Source: Byssochlamys sp. IMV 00236 (taxonomy: Eukaryota > Ascomycota > Eurotiomycetes > Eurotiales > Thermoascaceae). From it: a stretch of 39,177 nucleotides of DNA. How positions within the stretch are numbered: position 1 is the stretch's first letter; each line of letters begins with the position of its first letter. Positions 10,944-21,646 of the stretch are shown here, piece by piece. Location: contig MSJH02000555.1 in NCBI GenBank assembly GCA_001931875.2, forward strand, positions 1 through 39,177, written 5' to 3'. Position numbers and translations under genes: made by a program. The notes below the pieces were generated by a model, which was not told the DNA's origin, searched no databases, and worked only from the letters and a program-made list of their open reading frames with translations.

Positions 10944-11536
10944 TTAAGAAGATGACAAAGAGCAACTGTGAAGTGCCAAACGGGAGATATGTCGATCTGC
11001 CGAAGCTGCAATGGATTCTTCAATTGTAAACTATAAATTATATAAGCCTACTCTTCTCCTTCCTTTATCTCTTCATTCCACCACTTACCCAAACACGCTT
11101 ACGATCCTCGGCTGGCCAAGATTCGAGTACCTTTACGTCTGTCACTTCATAAAGCCAGTGATGGGCCACAGTTTTACCTTTCTTGTTTGCCTCAGTGTAG
11201 GTACCCACTCTCTGTTTAATTTTCTCGGCCTCGATACCTGCTTCTTCTCGAAGAACACGAAGAATGGCTTCTTCGGGCTTCTCATCTTTCTTACAGCTTC
11301 CACGAGGTAATCGATAAGCGCCTTCTTTCTTACGGCTGGAAAGCATCAATACCTTATTGTCCATGATAACAATAGCTCCTACAGCCTAAGTTTCGAGCAT
11401 AAGCTTCAGGACATCCTTTCTTTATTTTTCTTACCTGACGGATTTGTTTTTTCGTAGGCTTCTTTACCAACGTTTGCATATCAGGTTCAGCATTGTGGTT
11501 GTCAATAATGGTTGCAGTGGCGGTTTCTACTGTCAT
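10944..11536 (-). CDS. DIPP-like Nudix hydrolase with an altered Nudix box
   Basis: Minus-strand exons 11536-11435, 11385-11089 and 11030-10944 give 161 aa. The third exon follows from the GTAAGT donor after ...RKRVW and restores the family ending FTIEEAIAASADRHI. Exon 2 carries QAVGAIVIMDNKVLML, then the Nudix box: G-x5-E-x7-RVLREEAGI. The arrangement (WLYEVTDVKVLESWPAEDRKRVWFTIEEA) matches diphosphoinositol polyphosphate phosphohydrolases (yeast DDP1, human DIPP), which cleave inositol pyrophosphates and diadenosine polyphosphates. The canonical box is REUxEExGU; here the first Glu is Val (codon at 11254-11256). The preceding LPRGSCKK also departs from LPKGG. It could be an active variant or a binding-only protein. 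Confidence 0.8.
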
Positions 11537-12165
11537 GTTTAATATTCAAAGTGTAACAAAAAAAAGGGAGAGAAAGATGTAAAACATCAATCCTAAAAAT
11601 TCTCTTTTTTTTTATATGGATCTTACACCGCGGCTGCCGGTATCCTCTCCCTTTAGGAAAAATATGATGTCGCGTGTGTTTTCCAATTTTAGAAGAGAAT
11701 CGTGTTACAGAACGCTAACGGACTTTTGATCTTTAATCATTTCATTTTCAATCTATTTTTACCATATAAAAAAGCAAGCATTATGTATAAAGAGAAGACT
11801 CGCTTTCTGTTACTCAGTTATACAAATGTGCTATTATATCAAAGTGACTTGTGAGTTATTATGAGCAGCAATTCTTAAATATAAACTTCTCGCTTCATAT
11901 TGTGAGTAGCAATCTATAAAGAAGATACGTTTACTTGCTTCCTTTTTGGATATAAATACATATACGTTTGCTTTATAGCTGTGATACGAATAGAACAACA
12001 TCTTGTATATATTATATATTTCTTTATTATCGCATACAGCAATATGGGCTGACAGTCAAGTTTTCACCCAAGAAGGATAGTTCTGACTTTTAATAATTTT
12101 AAAAGATTGAAATCCATCTGTCTCTCTATCTTCCTTCTCTTTCTCTTTTGTCGACTTGTACAAAT
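11537..12165. promoter_or_regulatory. Divergent promoter region, Nudix / cyclin
   Basis: This 629-bp AT-rich region lies between the divergent Nudix and cyclin genes. A CT-rich stretch (about 12118-12150) precedes the cyclin start. I see no credible ORF, tRNA or strong repeat. Confidence 0.5.
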
Positions 12166-13265
12166 ATGGCCAACTCTACACTTCCACTAATGCCCAACGT
12201 GAAATCAATACAGTTCATAAGACAAACAAGTGCTATGCTTGACCTGTGCGTGGTAAAGATAATATAAGTTACGACATGGAGGAACTAATGAAAACAAAAA
12301 GGCCAATAAGAACAGCTGCAACTGCAATAATCTATTATCACCGTTTTAAAGCGTTTATATCAGATAAAGAAAAGGTCATTCACGTTGACGGCTCAATTAA
12401 TGCAGAAGATGCAATTAATGCTAATGAAGAAGTAAAAACATTTTCATAATGTTTTACAATTTATTGATTTATTTCAATAGTTACTAGCAACAACCTGCCT
12501 TCAGCTCGCTTGTAAAGCAACAGAAGTTCCTAGAAAAGTAAGAGATTTGGTTAATGTCGGTTATCGCTACTATCATTCAGACGGATCGACACTAGATGTA
12601 GATGAGGTAAAGCAAACAATATAAGCAATTAAACAAACATCTCATGTATAAAAAGAGCTATTTCAAAATGAGAGCTTCATTAGTGACAACAGAATTATTG
12701 CTAGTGCGGGCACTAGGTTTTGATTTAGAAGTAGAATTACCCTTCGCTTATTGTCTAAATGTACTAAGAGGATTAGCATCCATTCGCTACTTTATGATGG
12801 ATGAAACAAAGAAATATTCACGAAAACAGCAACATTATCCACCAGCACAAAAGGAGATTTGGAAACGTATGGAAACAGGTAAAGAAGAAGAAAAAGAAAT
12901 AACTAGCCAAGTTGAATGACACTTGTTGTAGATATGAGCCCTGAAATGAGTGCAATAGCCAGATTAGCTTGGGTATACATTTGGGACAGGTAATTTTTTT
13001 TTGTTTTTTTGTTTTATATTGTAGCTAATGTGATAACTTCAGTCTATGCTCGCCCAAGATCGCTTTATCACATCCTGTACCGGTCATTGGGCTTGGATGC
13101 CTTTACCTTGCTCTTCGTACCTTACAAACTGAAATGTCCATGAATATGAATGAGTATGTCGATTTATGGGGCGCATCAGAGAATATGTCTGTTCAAGCTG
13201 TTCGTGATTTTATTACAGACTTTCTAGAATTTCATGACAGGATATCGCTATCAGAAAGCCAATAG
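12166..13265 (+). CDS. Cyclin Q / FAM58-like cyclin (CDK10-partner family)
   Basis: Exons 12166-12245, 12302-12431, 12481-12606, 12656-12878, 12932-12989 and 13043-13265 give 279 aa. Motifs fit cyclin Q: FIRQTSAMLDL..TAATAIIYYHRF, CLQLACKATEVPRKVRDLVNVGYRYYH, LVTTELLLVRALGFDLEVELPFAYCLNVL, then the second cyclin fold (PVPVIGLGCLYLALRTL). The first intron is the least certain. I chose a GTGCGT donor at 12246 and acceptor at 12301 (56 nt) because this gives the 12-residue spacing between helix-1 FI and TAATA seen in human CCNQ and cyclin T. The GTAAAG donor at 12253 would need a 29-nt intron, too short to be likely. In animals this cyclin activates CDK10. Its stop lies 29 bp from the HDAC stop. 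Confidence 0.85.
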
Positions 13266-13294
13266 TTGCTTTATTTATAGTTGTAAAACAAAGA

Positions 13295-13541
13295 TCATAA
13301 TACACCCATACTTTCTAATTTTTGACGTTCTACATATATTGTATGTAAATCTCTTTCTTTCTTTTTTTATCTCTTTAATGTATATAATAAAGAACTTACG
13401 TGTTCGTCTAATGTCTGCCTCTTCTGCTTCACTATCTTCACCCTCGATATAATCATCTGGATTAAAGTCTTTTGGCACTTCTTGTGCTTGAACTGATGGT
13501 GCAAATGGCAGTGTTCTAAGATTATCAATAATTCTGGCACT

Positions 13542-13587
<46 letters not shown>

Positions 13588-15093
13588 TTGTATAGTACAA
13601 ATTAAGCGTACTACTTACATAATACGGTCTAAATAATCGCGTGTGTTGTGGTTTGTCATGTTGTTTGAAGGCACATCTAGTTTAAATTCCGGTCCATAGT
13701 ACTCAAAATAGTTATTGTATGGTAATTCTTGCTCTGTTAAATCTTCCCCTACAGCCAGACCAGTCTCAAACGTCCAAGTTCTAGCTACGTTTCGAATTGT
13801 GTATCCACCACCACCAACCATCATCATTGGTATATTGAACGATTTAATGAATTCTACACAAGAAGCATGACCACGCATAGACAAATTAAAGCAGCCTAAG
13901 CGATCACCTGATAACGAATCACCACCGCATTGAAGGACGACAGCTCCTGGCCTGTACCAATCCATGATGTGCTGAATAACAGGTTGAAACACGCTTTTAT
14001 ATGTTTCATCATCTATACCATCTCTCAAAGGCACATTTACTGCATAGCGTTTGCCCTTTCCTAATCCTGTATCCTTTATATCGCCTGTTCCAGGGAAAAA
14101 CTCACCAAATTTATGAAACGAACATGTCATGACACGATCTGTTGTATAAAATGCTTCTTCAACACCATCACCATGGTGAACATCAATGTCCACATACAGC
14201 ACTCGTTGATGATATCTATGTATCTAGTTATATTCTTGTTCTTATTTTTCACTATATTACCTTAATAGCTCCAATATACCAAGCACAATATCATTCACGT
14301 AACAGAAACCACTGGCTTCTGTCTTTTTTGCATGGTGAAGTCCTCCAGACCAGTTGATGGCAATATCTGCTTCACCATTTAGTAACTTATTGGCAGCACC
14401 TTTTTTTTTTAACATATCAGCAATGATGATTTTATATATTTTGTTTCCTTGTTACCAATTGATCCGCCTGCTGATATAGAACAAAATTCAAATAATCCTT
14501 CAAATACTGGACAATCTTCACCAACATTGACTAGAAAAAATAATAATAAATATACAGCTTGTTGTTGTTTAAACGAGTCTTACATCGTGCAATGCCTTGT
14601 TCAAGACCACCATGCTGCAGAGCAAGAGTTTCTAAATTGTCAGGTGTCACAGTCTGCAGAAAGTTGACATATTCATCAGAATGAAAACGAGTCATTTGAA
14701 AAGCACTACACCGTGTTGGTTTCTATGTTGTAAAGTAGATGTCTGTTAAAAGCTGTCTCTCTTTCTCTTTTTCTTGCTTTAATTCACTGGATTGAACTTA
14801 ATCTTACAACAATGTCTAATTTCTTGTAAAGGCCATAATTCACAACCATATTGTGAACCATGTGCATACGCTTTGGTTTCATGTAATGTCCTATTGTGTG
14901 TATAAGTATAACTATTGAAGTATATTTTTTTACATTTTCTGCTTTACCAGGTCCATAGTTAAAATTACCCACATCGTCTATGATATGAAAAGTTATTAAG
15001 GTCATTCATTTTGAGGGAAAGCTAATAATTACGATCATAAAAGTATGATACTCTCTTTTTTGCACAATTGGCAAGACTATAAGAATTAGACAT
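13295..15093 (-). CDS. RPD3: Class I histone deacetylase, RPD3/HDAC1 type
   Basis: Nine minus-strand exons: 15093-15033, 14977-14948, 14890-14808, 14722-14584, 14530-14456, 14399-14261, 14215-13619, 13539-13400 and 13329-13295, giving 432 aa. Exon 2 is only 30 nt. The start at 15093 was chosen because exon 1 supplies [11 protein letters not shown], which joins to [11 protein letters not shown] as in RPD3; an ATG at 15005 would lie in the first intron. Catalytic features: [11 protein letters not shown] (proton-shuttle His pair), [10 protein letters not shown] and [11 protein letters not shown] (zinc ligands), [13 protein letters not shown] (active-site Tyr). The C-terminal tail is acidic and shorter than in animal HDAC1. 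It removes acetyl groups from histone lysines in nuclear Sin3-type corepressors. A 37-nt AG microsatellite fills the end of one intron. Confidence 0.95.
13544..13580. repeat. (AG)n microsatellite at a 3' splice site
   Basis: This 37-nt perfect AG repeat reads as CT on the coding (minus) strand. It ends four bases before the AG acceptor of HDAC exon 8 (exon start 13539), so the microsatellite itself forms the polypyrimidine tract. Length change would alter that tract. Confidence 0.9.
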
Positions 15094-15431
15094 TGGGTGC
15101 TTTCTTAAATAAAAGAGAAAAAAGAGAGAAAAAGAAAAAGAAGGTATATGTTTGTATTATAATTTAAACTCAGGTGTGGACGATTAAAACAGTGTGAAGC
15201 ATAAAAGGAAATGATAATCTCTGTGACCGAGAGATTTGCTTCTTTTTAAGCCAACTATAGAGTATATGTAAACATATTGGCTTATGGTGAATAGAGTGTA
15301 CGTCAATAAACTGAAGTGAGATTAATGACTGCTTTTATTCTCTCTCTATCATGCAAACCATTTGCATGTATTATAATAAATACTATATCTTTTAATGATG
15401 TACTGGCTTAGATCCTATGAGTTAAAGAAGA
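15094..15431. promoter_or_regulatory. HDAC promoter / ferredoxin 3' region
   Basis: This 338-bp AT-rich gap lies between two minus-strand genes. It must contain the HDAC promoter and the ferredoxin terminator. I see no gene or clear motif. Confidence 0.4.
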
Positions 15432-16139
15432 TCAGTCTCTTGTATGTGAACCAATGCTTATATAAGATGTACCATCCACTCTCATATTTCTAGTTGCTGA
15501 AGGAATAGTCACAGTTAAGCCATCTAACTCTTTACACATTTGTATTTGACAACCCAAACGAGATCTATTAAGAATGAATATTAATCTCTTTCTCTTTCTC
15601 ATTTTCTTTGTACTTACGTCTCTGTTAATCCAAATGCTAAATCCAGCATATCATTCTCCTCATCCGTAGGTTCTTCCATCTTGTCATAATATTCTGGTTC
15701 GCAAATAACATGACAGGTAGAGCATGCCAGTGATCCTTCACAAGCACCTAATCATATATATACAATGTAAGCATTCTACAGTCTTCTTTATATAAATCAT
15801 TTACACTCAAGTTCAATATCATATCTTTGTGCAAGATCAAGCATTGTATCTCCTTCTGTTGCTTTAACATCAATCTTTTCTCCTTCTGGTGTTATAAAAT
15901 GTACGGTATATGGGCTATTCATAGGTTGTCAGTTTTACTACTTTCAGACTAGAGTTATGTGACATTACCCTTCACCTCTAGCAATTCCTTCTTTGCCGTG
16001 CCATAAAGCTACACTATGTTTATACTTGGTTGCTATGTTTACTGAATATCATACCTTGTGCAGAAGAGAAAGGTCTAACTGAATTAATAATAGAGGGTTT
16101 ATAAATAACCTTGCTTGTAAATAAACGCAGTAAAGACAT
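15432..16139 (-). CDS. YAH1: Mitochondrial [2Fe-2S] ferredoxin, adrenodoxin/YAH1 type
   Basis: Minus-strand exons 16139-16055, 16008-15969, 15914-15805, 15747-15618 and 15564-15432 give 165 aa. The N-terminus ([15 protein letters not shown]..., Arg/Lys/Ser-rich, no acids) looks like a mitochondrial presequence. The mature part has [24 protein letters not shown], then [10 protein letters not shown] (three cluster cysteines), [27 protein letters not shown] (fourth Cys) and a C-terminal [11 protein letters not shown]. The family passes electrons from ferredoxin reductase to Fe-S cluster assembly and haem A/ubiquinone synthesis. The only frame-keeping join at the exon 3/4 boundary reads ECACEG, putting a Cys where most relatives have Gly (EGACEG). 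It starts divergently from the SPX gene. Confidence 0.93.
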
Positions 16140-17166
16140 TTTGTAAATAAAATGGAAGGGGCAGAGCTGTCCCAAAAAGAAAAAAAAAGTTTTAAAAAAG
16201 GCGGGGACTTTCGGATGACTTGATTGGATGAAATTTGGTCCGTTATTCTGACACTTGTGCTTGTGTGCTTTTTGAAGAGTGGACAATTGCACTTGACGCA
16301 AGTTGATATCACATTAAGTGTAAGTGTCTTTTCCTTGTATTGCTTGCATGAATCAACAATAAATCAATGCTTTCCTTCATTGATGACATGGTCCGATCCT
16401 GTTTAAAAATGATTAGATTTCCACACACGGTTTTGTCGTTGTATAGCTATAATATTCCAATTGTGAATAAAGGTTGTGCATCAAACATGCTGGTAAATGC
16501 GTGCTTTTATAAATCCTGATCAAATGAGACCTGCTCTCGTAGGCAAGAAAATAGTATCTGTATGCAAAAGCGTAATAGCTCTTGAAGTTCAAATTTCAAA
16601 TGTATTGATGGTACCAACAGTCCCTTTTAGACGAAAAAAGTGTGATACAATAATCAACGATCCTCTTTGGCAGGTATCCACTGTCATTATTGTCTTGGTG
16701 CTGCTGCCCCCAATCACAAGGCAAATGCAAACAGATGCAACATTTACGACCATCACAAAAACGTAAAAGTGTAGATTGACGAATTAAAAAAAATCTATTG
16801 ATGCGGATTCTCTTGGCGTGTTCAGACTAGTATTCTTGTTCATCAGTTACAACAAATCAGATATTAGTGTGCCAACTAGTGCCTTGGTCGGTATTTACAG
16901 TTTTTAACCTCCTGCTTATTTGTGACGTTTTTTAATAAAATTTACCAGCTCCCACAGTCTCTCTTTTTGCGGGGTTAATTGAACCGAGGTTTGCGGTACA
17001 TGTGTAAGGCTTGAATGGATATCAAACTTTGGATTCTTATGTAAAAATGAACCAATTATTACAGCCATGTGAGACGGAGTAAATGTCATTTTTGACCTCC
17101 TTTTTATAAATCAACATTTAATACTTTCTCTCTCTCTCTTTTCTTTCTACTTTCAAAGGCACAAAG
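16140..17166. promoter_or_regulatory. Long divergent intergenic region with weak coding traces
   Basis: This 1027-bp region separates the divergent ferredoxin and SPX-GDPD genes. An 89-codon ATG frame (16497-16766) is open, but its translation resembles nothing I know. Another frame around 16673-16770 reads Cys/His-rich (CHYC..., then H/C/H residues), possibly a relic zinc-binding fragment. Neither is called as a gene. A CT-rich tract (about 17127-17151) precedes the next start codon. Confidence 0.4.
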
Positions 17167-20100
17167 ATGAAGTTTGGAAAGACACTGTTGAATAACCAAA
17201 TTCCTGAATGGTCAAGGAATTATATTTCATATAAAGCATTAAAGAAAGAGATCAAGGCTGCATCAAGTCAACTGCCTCCTCCAGAAGAATCCATTACAGG
17301 TTAATATCCTAATAAAGGTTATTGACTAATCTGAGGATATAACACACACAACTATAGCTGTATTCTTCAAACTGGACAGAGAACTAGAAAAGGTCAACAC
17401 ATTCTTTGTTTATAAGCAAAACTTAATTGATCGCCGCCTTTGGATTCTTGATGAAAAGTACGATAAACATAGAAAAGATGAATCAGATGAGCTTTCTCGA
17501 GCCTTGAAGGAAACACGCTCACAGATGAACAAACTGTTGTGGTTTGCAGAAATGAACTCGAAAGGATTCAGGAAAATGCTTAAAAAGTAACTATCAACAT
17601 TTATACCACGTGACACGTCAGCAAACACTCACAACACATATAGATTGGACAAAAAATTAGGTTTGGAAACACAAGCAATCTATTGGGAAACAAAGGTTGC
17701 CGTCCTTCCATTCGCAACGCCTGTTCATTTGAAGGATAGTATCGAAAAGTTGAATGATTGGATCAATAATCTCTCCTGTCTCGAACAGCCCTCTGCCAAC
17801 ACGAGTTCAACCCTCAAACTGGCTCGCTTTAAGTCAAATAATGAAGATATTTCATTGACTATTCAAAATGACAACGTTTCTGACCTGAAAAAGTTGTTAA
17901 AGGAAGGAACAAAGGTAAGCCGAGACTGAAAATAAATACTCTTTTTTAGTAACACCCTTTTGTTATACAAACAGATTGATGAAACACTATTAGACCTTGC
18001 CGTGGAACATCAATCAATCCAGTGTCTCGAATTTTTGAAAACAAAACTTGGCCTCGACCTGTTGAACCACAAGGACTTGAATGAGCGCAACTTACTACAC
18101 CGTGTCTGCATCAGGTCATCTTCATCACTTGGTACTGTTGAATCTTTACTTTCTTTAGAACCAGAATTATCCATGCAAAAGGACTTTGCCGGTAGACGTC
18201 CTCTGCATTATGCTGCGGAATCAAATCACGCTCAGCTTGTGAACATGCTTCTTAACCACGCGATCAAGCATGGGCATTATACTATCAACACCGGATTTGC
18301 CGACCAAACCTGGCAGGACCGTGAAGGTTTCACTCCCTTGTTTTACGGTATTCTACACGGAAGTGCAGAGGCTGTAAAGGAAATGCTTGAAGTAGGCCAC
18401 ATCACAGATATTGATGAACTGATTGCCTCTGGACAAAAATCGCCTCCCATCGAAACTGACGAGCAAAACGAATTCTTGCCTGACTTTGCTCGCTCGTTAC
18501 ACCATCCTTCTTCTGTTGCTCTTGCATGCAAGCTTGGTAATCTCGACTTACTCAAGCTTTTGATCAGCAAAGGCGCTTCATCCGATTTAGCTGATGAGGA
18601 TGGCGAAACACCCTTATTGTTTGCTATTCGAAGTCACTTTATCGAAGGTGTCAAGGTCTTGATCGATCAAGGTTGTGTCAATGTCAATTTGCCTGAAAAG
18701 ATCAATGGTTGGACTCCTCTGATGGTAGCAGCTATCGAAGGGCACAAAGATATTACAGAGATACTACTTGCAGCAAATGCAGATAAAGACGCAATTGATA
18801 ATAACGAATGGACCGCTTCTGATCACGCCGTCTTTCGTGGCTTCTTGGACATTGGAAAACTAACCAAACCGGCGAATCCAACGCGCTACGTGAAACCTAC
18901 TGTCAACGCGCGTCTTTCAGGTGAGAAGAGTCCTCCAAGAAGGACATCCAAGGCTGTAGCCAGAGCAAGTCGTGTGTATGGCCACAAGTATCTCACGGAC
19001 CAATGCATGATCATCATCACCTTGGGATCCAACGATGTGCGCAACTCACTCTGCAGTAAGTTTATTGAACTGAGAAAATCATTCCTTGGTGAAGACCAGC
19101 ACCGAAGACTGTCTCTGTCTGTCTCTGCTACAAATGCTTCTGGTGAATTTCCCATCATTGACTTACCCACGGATGATTTCCACAATCACTGGCCAGAACC
19201 TATAGTCCTCTTTGCTGCCAGACCGGAAGAGGTCATCCTGCGATTTGACCTCATCGATACCTTTAGCTCGTCACGTAATAACAGTATCTTGGCTCGCGGA
19301 ACCTCCGTTCTTGCAGCAGACTTTATCTTCAATAACTCCAAAGGTTTTCAAAATCAGACCGAAAGGGGTTCATTGCGTGGCCGTCTGACAGTGCCTCTGG
19401 TACAAGCCAAAGATCTCGAGTACGTCGGTACGTTGGGATTCGAGTATTTTGTTATTACACCATTTAAACACAAGAACATGCGTATTGGCGATCGCTACAC
19501 TTACTACAAGTCGGTAGATACTCAAGTCATCGGACATCGTGGTTCTGGAATGAACCGAAAGGGATCACGACTTCAAGTAGGTGAAAACACAGTACTCGCG
19601 TTTGTGACAGCTGCCTCACTTGGTGCAGAATATGTTGAATTTGGTAAGCTTTAATTAATGTCGGGAAAGGATATTATGAATTCATTATAAAAAATAGACG
19701 TTCAATTAACAAAGGACTTGGTTCCTGTTGTCTATCATGACTTTACTGTAACAGAGACAGGTTATGATATCCCTTTAAACTCTATCACTTTAGAGCAATT
19801 CCTAAACCTTAGAAGATCCGGTCAGATCAAGGAGTACCATACAGGTATCAAAGAAGGCGCTCATGGCACAATCATTTCTACTCAGCGTATGAGCGGATCC
19901 GTGGATGACTTTGCAGACTTTACCTCTTCTATTCCTTATACGGGTCGTATCAACCGATCTCTTTCGTTCACAGGAACGAGTTCCAACACAAGCAGTCCTA
20001 AACGACACAGCCCTATTGATCAAACGCGCTTTTCAAAGTCTGGTAAAATGAAGGGTAACGGCCCAGAGACGATTCAAGCACCATTTACCACCCTTGCCGA

Positions 20101-20684
20101 GACACTGAGAAGCGTTCCCAAATCAGCAGGCTTTAACATTGAAGTCAAATACCCCATGGTAGACGAAGCCGAGCAAGACGAGTTGAACCAATTCCAGGAA
20201 ATCAATGTATACGTTGACACGATTCTTGAGTGCGTCTATGATAACGTGGAAGAGGATCGCCATATCATCTTTTCCTCTTTCCATCCTGAAATTTGCCTTG
20301 CGTTGAACCTGAAGCAGCCCAATTATCCTGTTTTCTTCTTGACAGATGCAGGCACTCTACCAATGGCTGACGTTCGTTGTAACTCACTACAGGAAGCTGT
20401 GCGATTTGCCAAACAAGCAGACCTTTTGGGCATTGTGGCTGCAAGTCAACCTATTCTGGAAGCGCCCAAGATGGTTCAAGTGATCAAAGAAACAGGTCTA
20501 CTTTTGTTCACATATGGTGTTCTCAATAATGAAGTAGAAAATGCGATTGCTCAAAAGTGTTACGGTGTTGATGCTGTTATTGTCGTAAGTATTATCTCTT
20601 TGACGGGACCTGCGAAAGAAAGTAACACATTTTTATTAGGACTCTGTGCTTGCCATTAGAAAAGGATTAAGAGGAACAGATTAA
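17167..20684 (+). CDS. GDE1: SPX-ankyrin-glycerophosphodiester phosphodiesterase (GDE1/PHO81 family)
   Basis: Exons 17167-17299, 17358-17586, 17644-17914, 17975-19643, 19698-20584 and 20640-20684 give 1077 aa. SPX domain (about 1-165): MKFGKTL..PEWSRNYISYKALKKEI, with the Lys cluster KKLDKKLG that binds inositol (pyro)phosphates in this family. Ankyrin repeats cover about 215-500 (GRRPLHYAAESNHAQLV, DGETPLLFAIRS, GWTPLMVAAIEGHKDI). GDPD domain begins near 728 with GHRGSG...GENTVLAF, EFDVQLTKDLVPVVYHD, so the catalytic His, Glu and Asp are kept. This favours an active GDE1-type enzyme, which cleaves glycerophosphocholine, over a catalytically dead PHO81 regulator. A disordered insertion of about 80 residues interrupts the GDPD barrel. 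The last exon is 45 nt (VDSVLAIRKGLRGTD). Confidence 0.93.
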
Positions 20685-20866
20685 GACATGAATTTTAGAG
20701 AAATGTCAAATGTGCACACAAACACATGCAATATAAAATAAAGGAGTCTCTTACTCAATCTTTTTGTTGAATGAAAATACTGATTTATAGAGCCTTTAGG
20801 ATGAAATAATATCCATGTAGATGTATTCAAGAAAGTATATAAATATTCTTTATTACAAGTGTTTCT

Positions 20867-21602
20867 TTACATTGTTCGTGGCATATGTGCCCCTAATAGT
20901 TCTTTAAATCTATGATCATCCAATTGTACACCCTTTTTGCCTAATATTTCATCAAAGAACGGATCGTCATCTCCTTCTGTAATATGCCCACTCACAGCGA
21001 CCGCTGCCTTGACCTCTTCTCCTCTATTTTCGCCAATGAAGCCCATGTTCAAAATCCTGACTGTTTCGCTAAATCCACTACCCCAGAGCAGTGGTTCGAG
21101 ATACTTTAGAACTACAAGACCCGTTCGAAAGAGGATTATATCCCCGTGCATCAGATAGATATCCCATAGCCTAGATGACAGTTCCAGAGGAATAATCGAT
21201 GCAAAGATAGTCATGAACCAGTCAGGGAGATAATTCTCTGGTGTGAGGGTCAAGTTCTTGAAATGCAGATATAACTTGGGGAAGTTTTCGGCAAAGATGA
21301 CATTAAATATTTTGAAAAAGCCTTGGATTTTCCTTTCATCAGAGCTGTAGAGTGCAGATAAAACATCACTTTTACTAATCAGATTGATAAGCGATGTGAA
21401 CGAATCTTGTGTGTTCATGTTTAATAAAAGCATGCCTGCTAGAAAAGAGGTTCCTCTGGGCTACATTGTAACGTTAGAATATGGCATTATTATATCTACT
21501 ACAACTTACATAAGTTAAACTGGGCCGGTAGCCAACATAGGCATGTAGCACTTTCCTCAACGAGCTAAAGAGGGGTCCATCAGGCTAATATATATATATA
21601 TA

Positions 21603-21646
<44 letters not shown>

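Noticed and set aside
10680..10955. 91-codon plus-strand frame between EMG1 and the Nudix gene
   Set aside because: It crosses A and G homopolymers, overlaps the last Nudix exon in antisense, and its translation resembles no protein.
12253..12281. 29-nt intron in the cyclin gene
   Set aside because: It is shorter than any other intron in the window (all about 41 nt or more) and spoils the spacing of the cyclin helix.
14784..15005. HDAC start at the ATG at 15005
   Set aside because: Exon 15093-15033 supplies the conserved KRVSYFYD sequence, and 14977 is a good acceptor, so 15005 lies in the intron.
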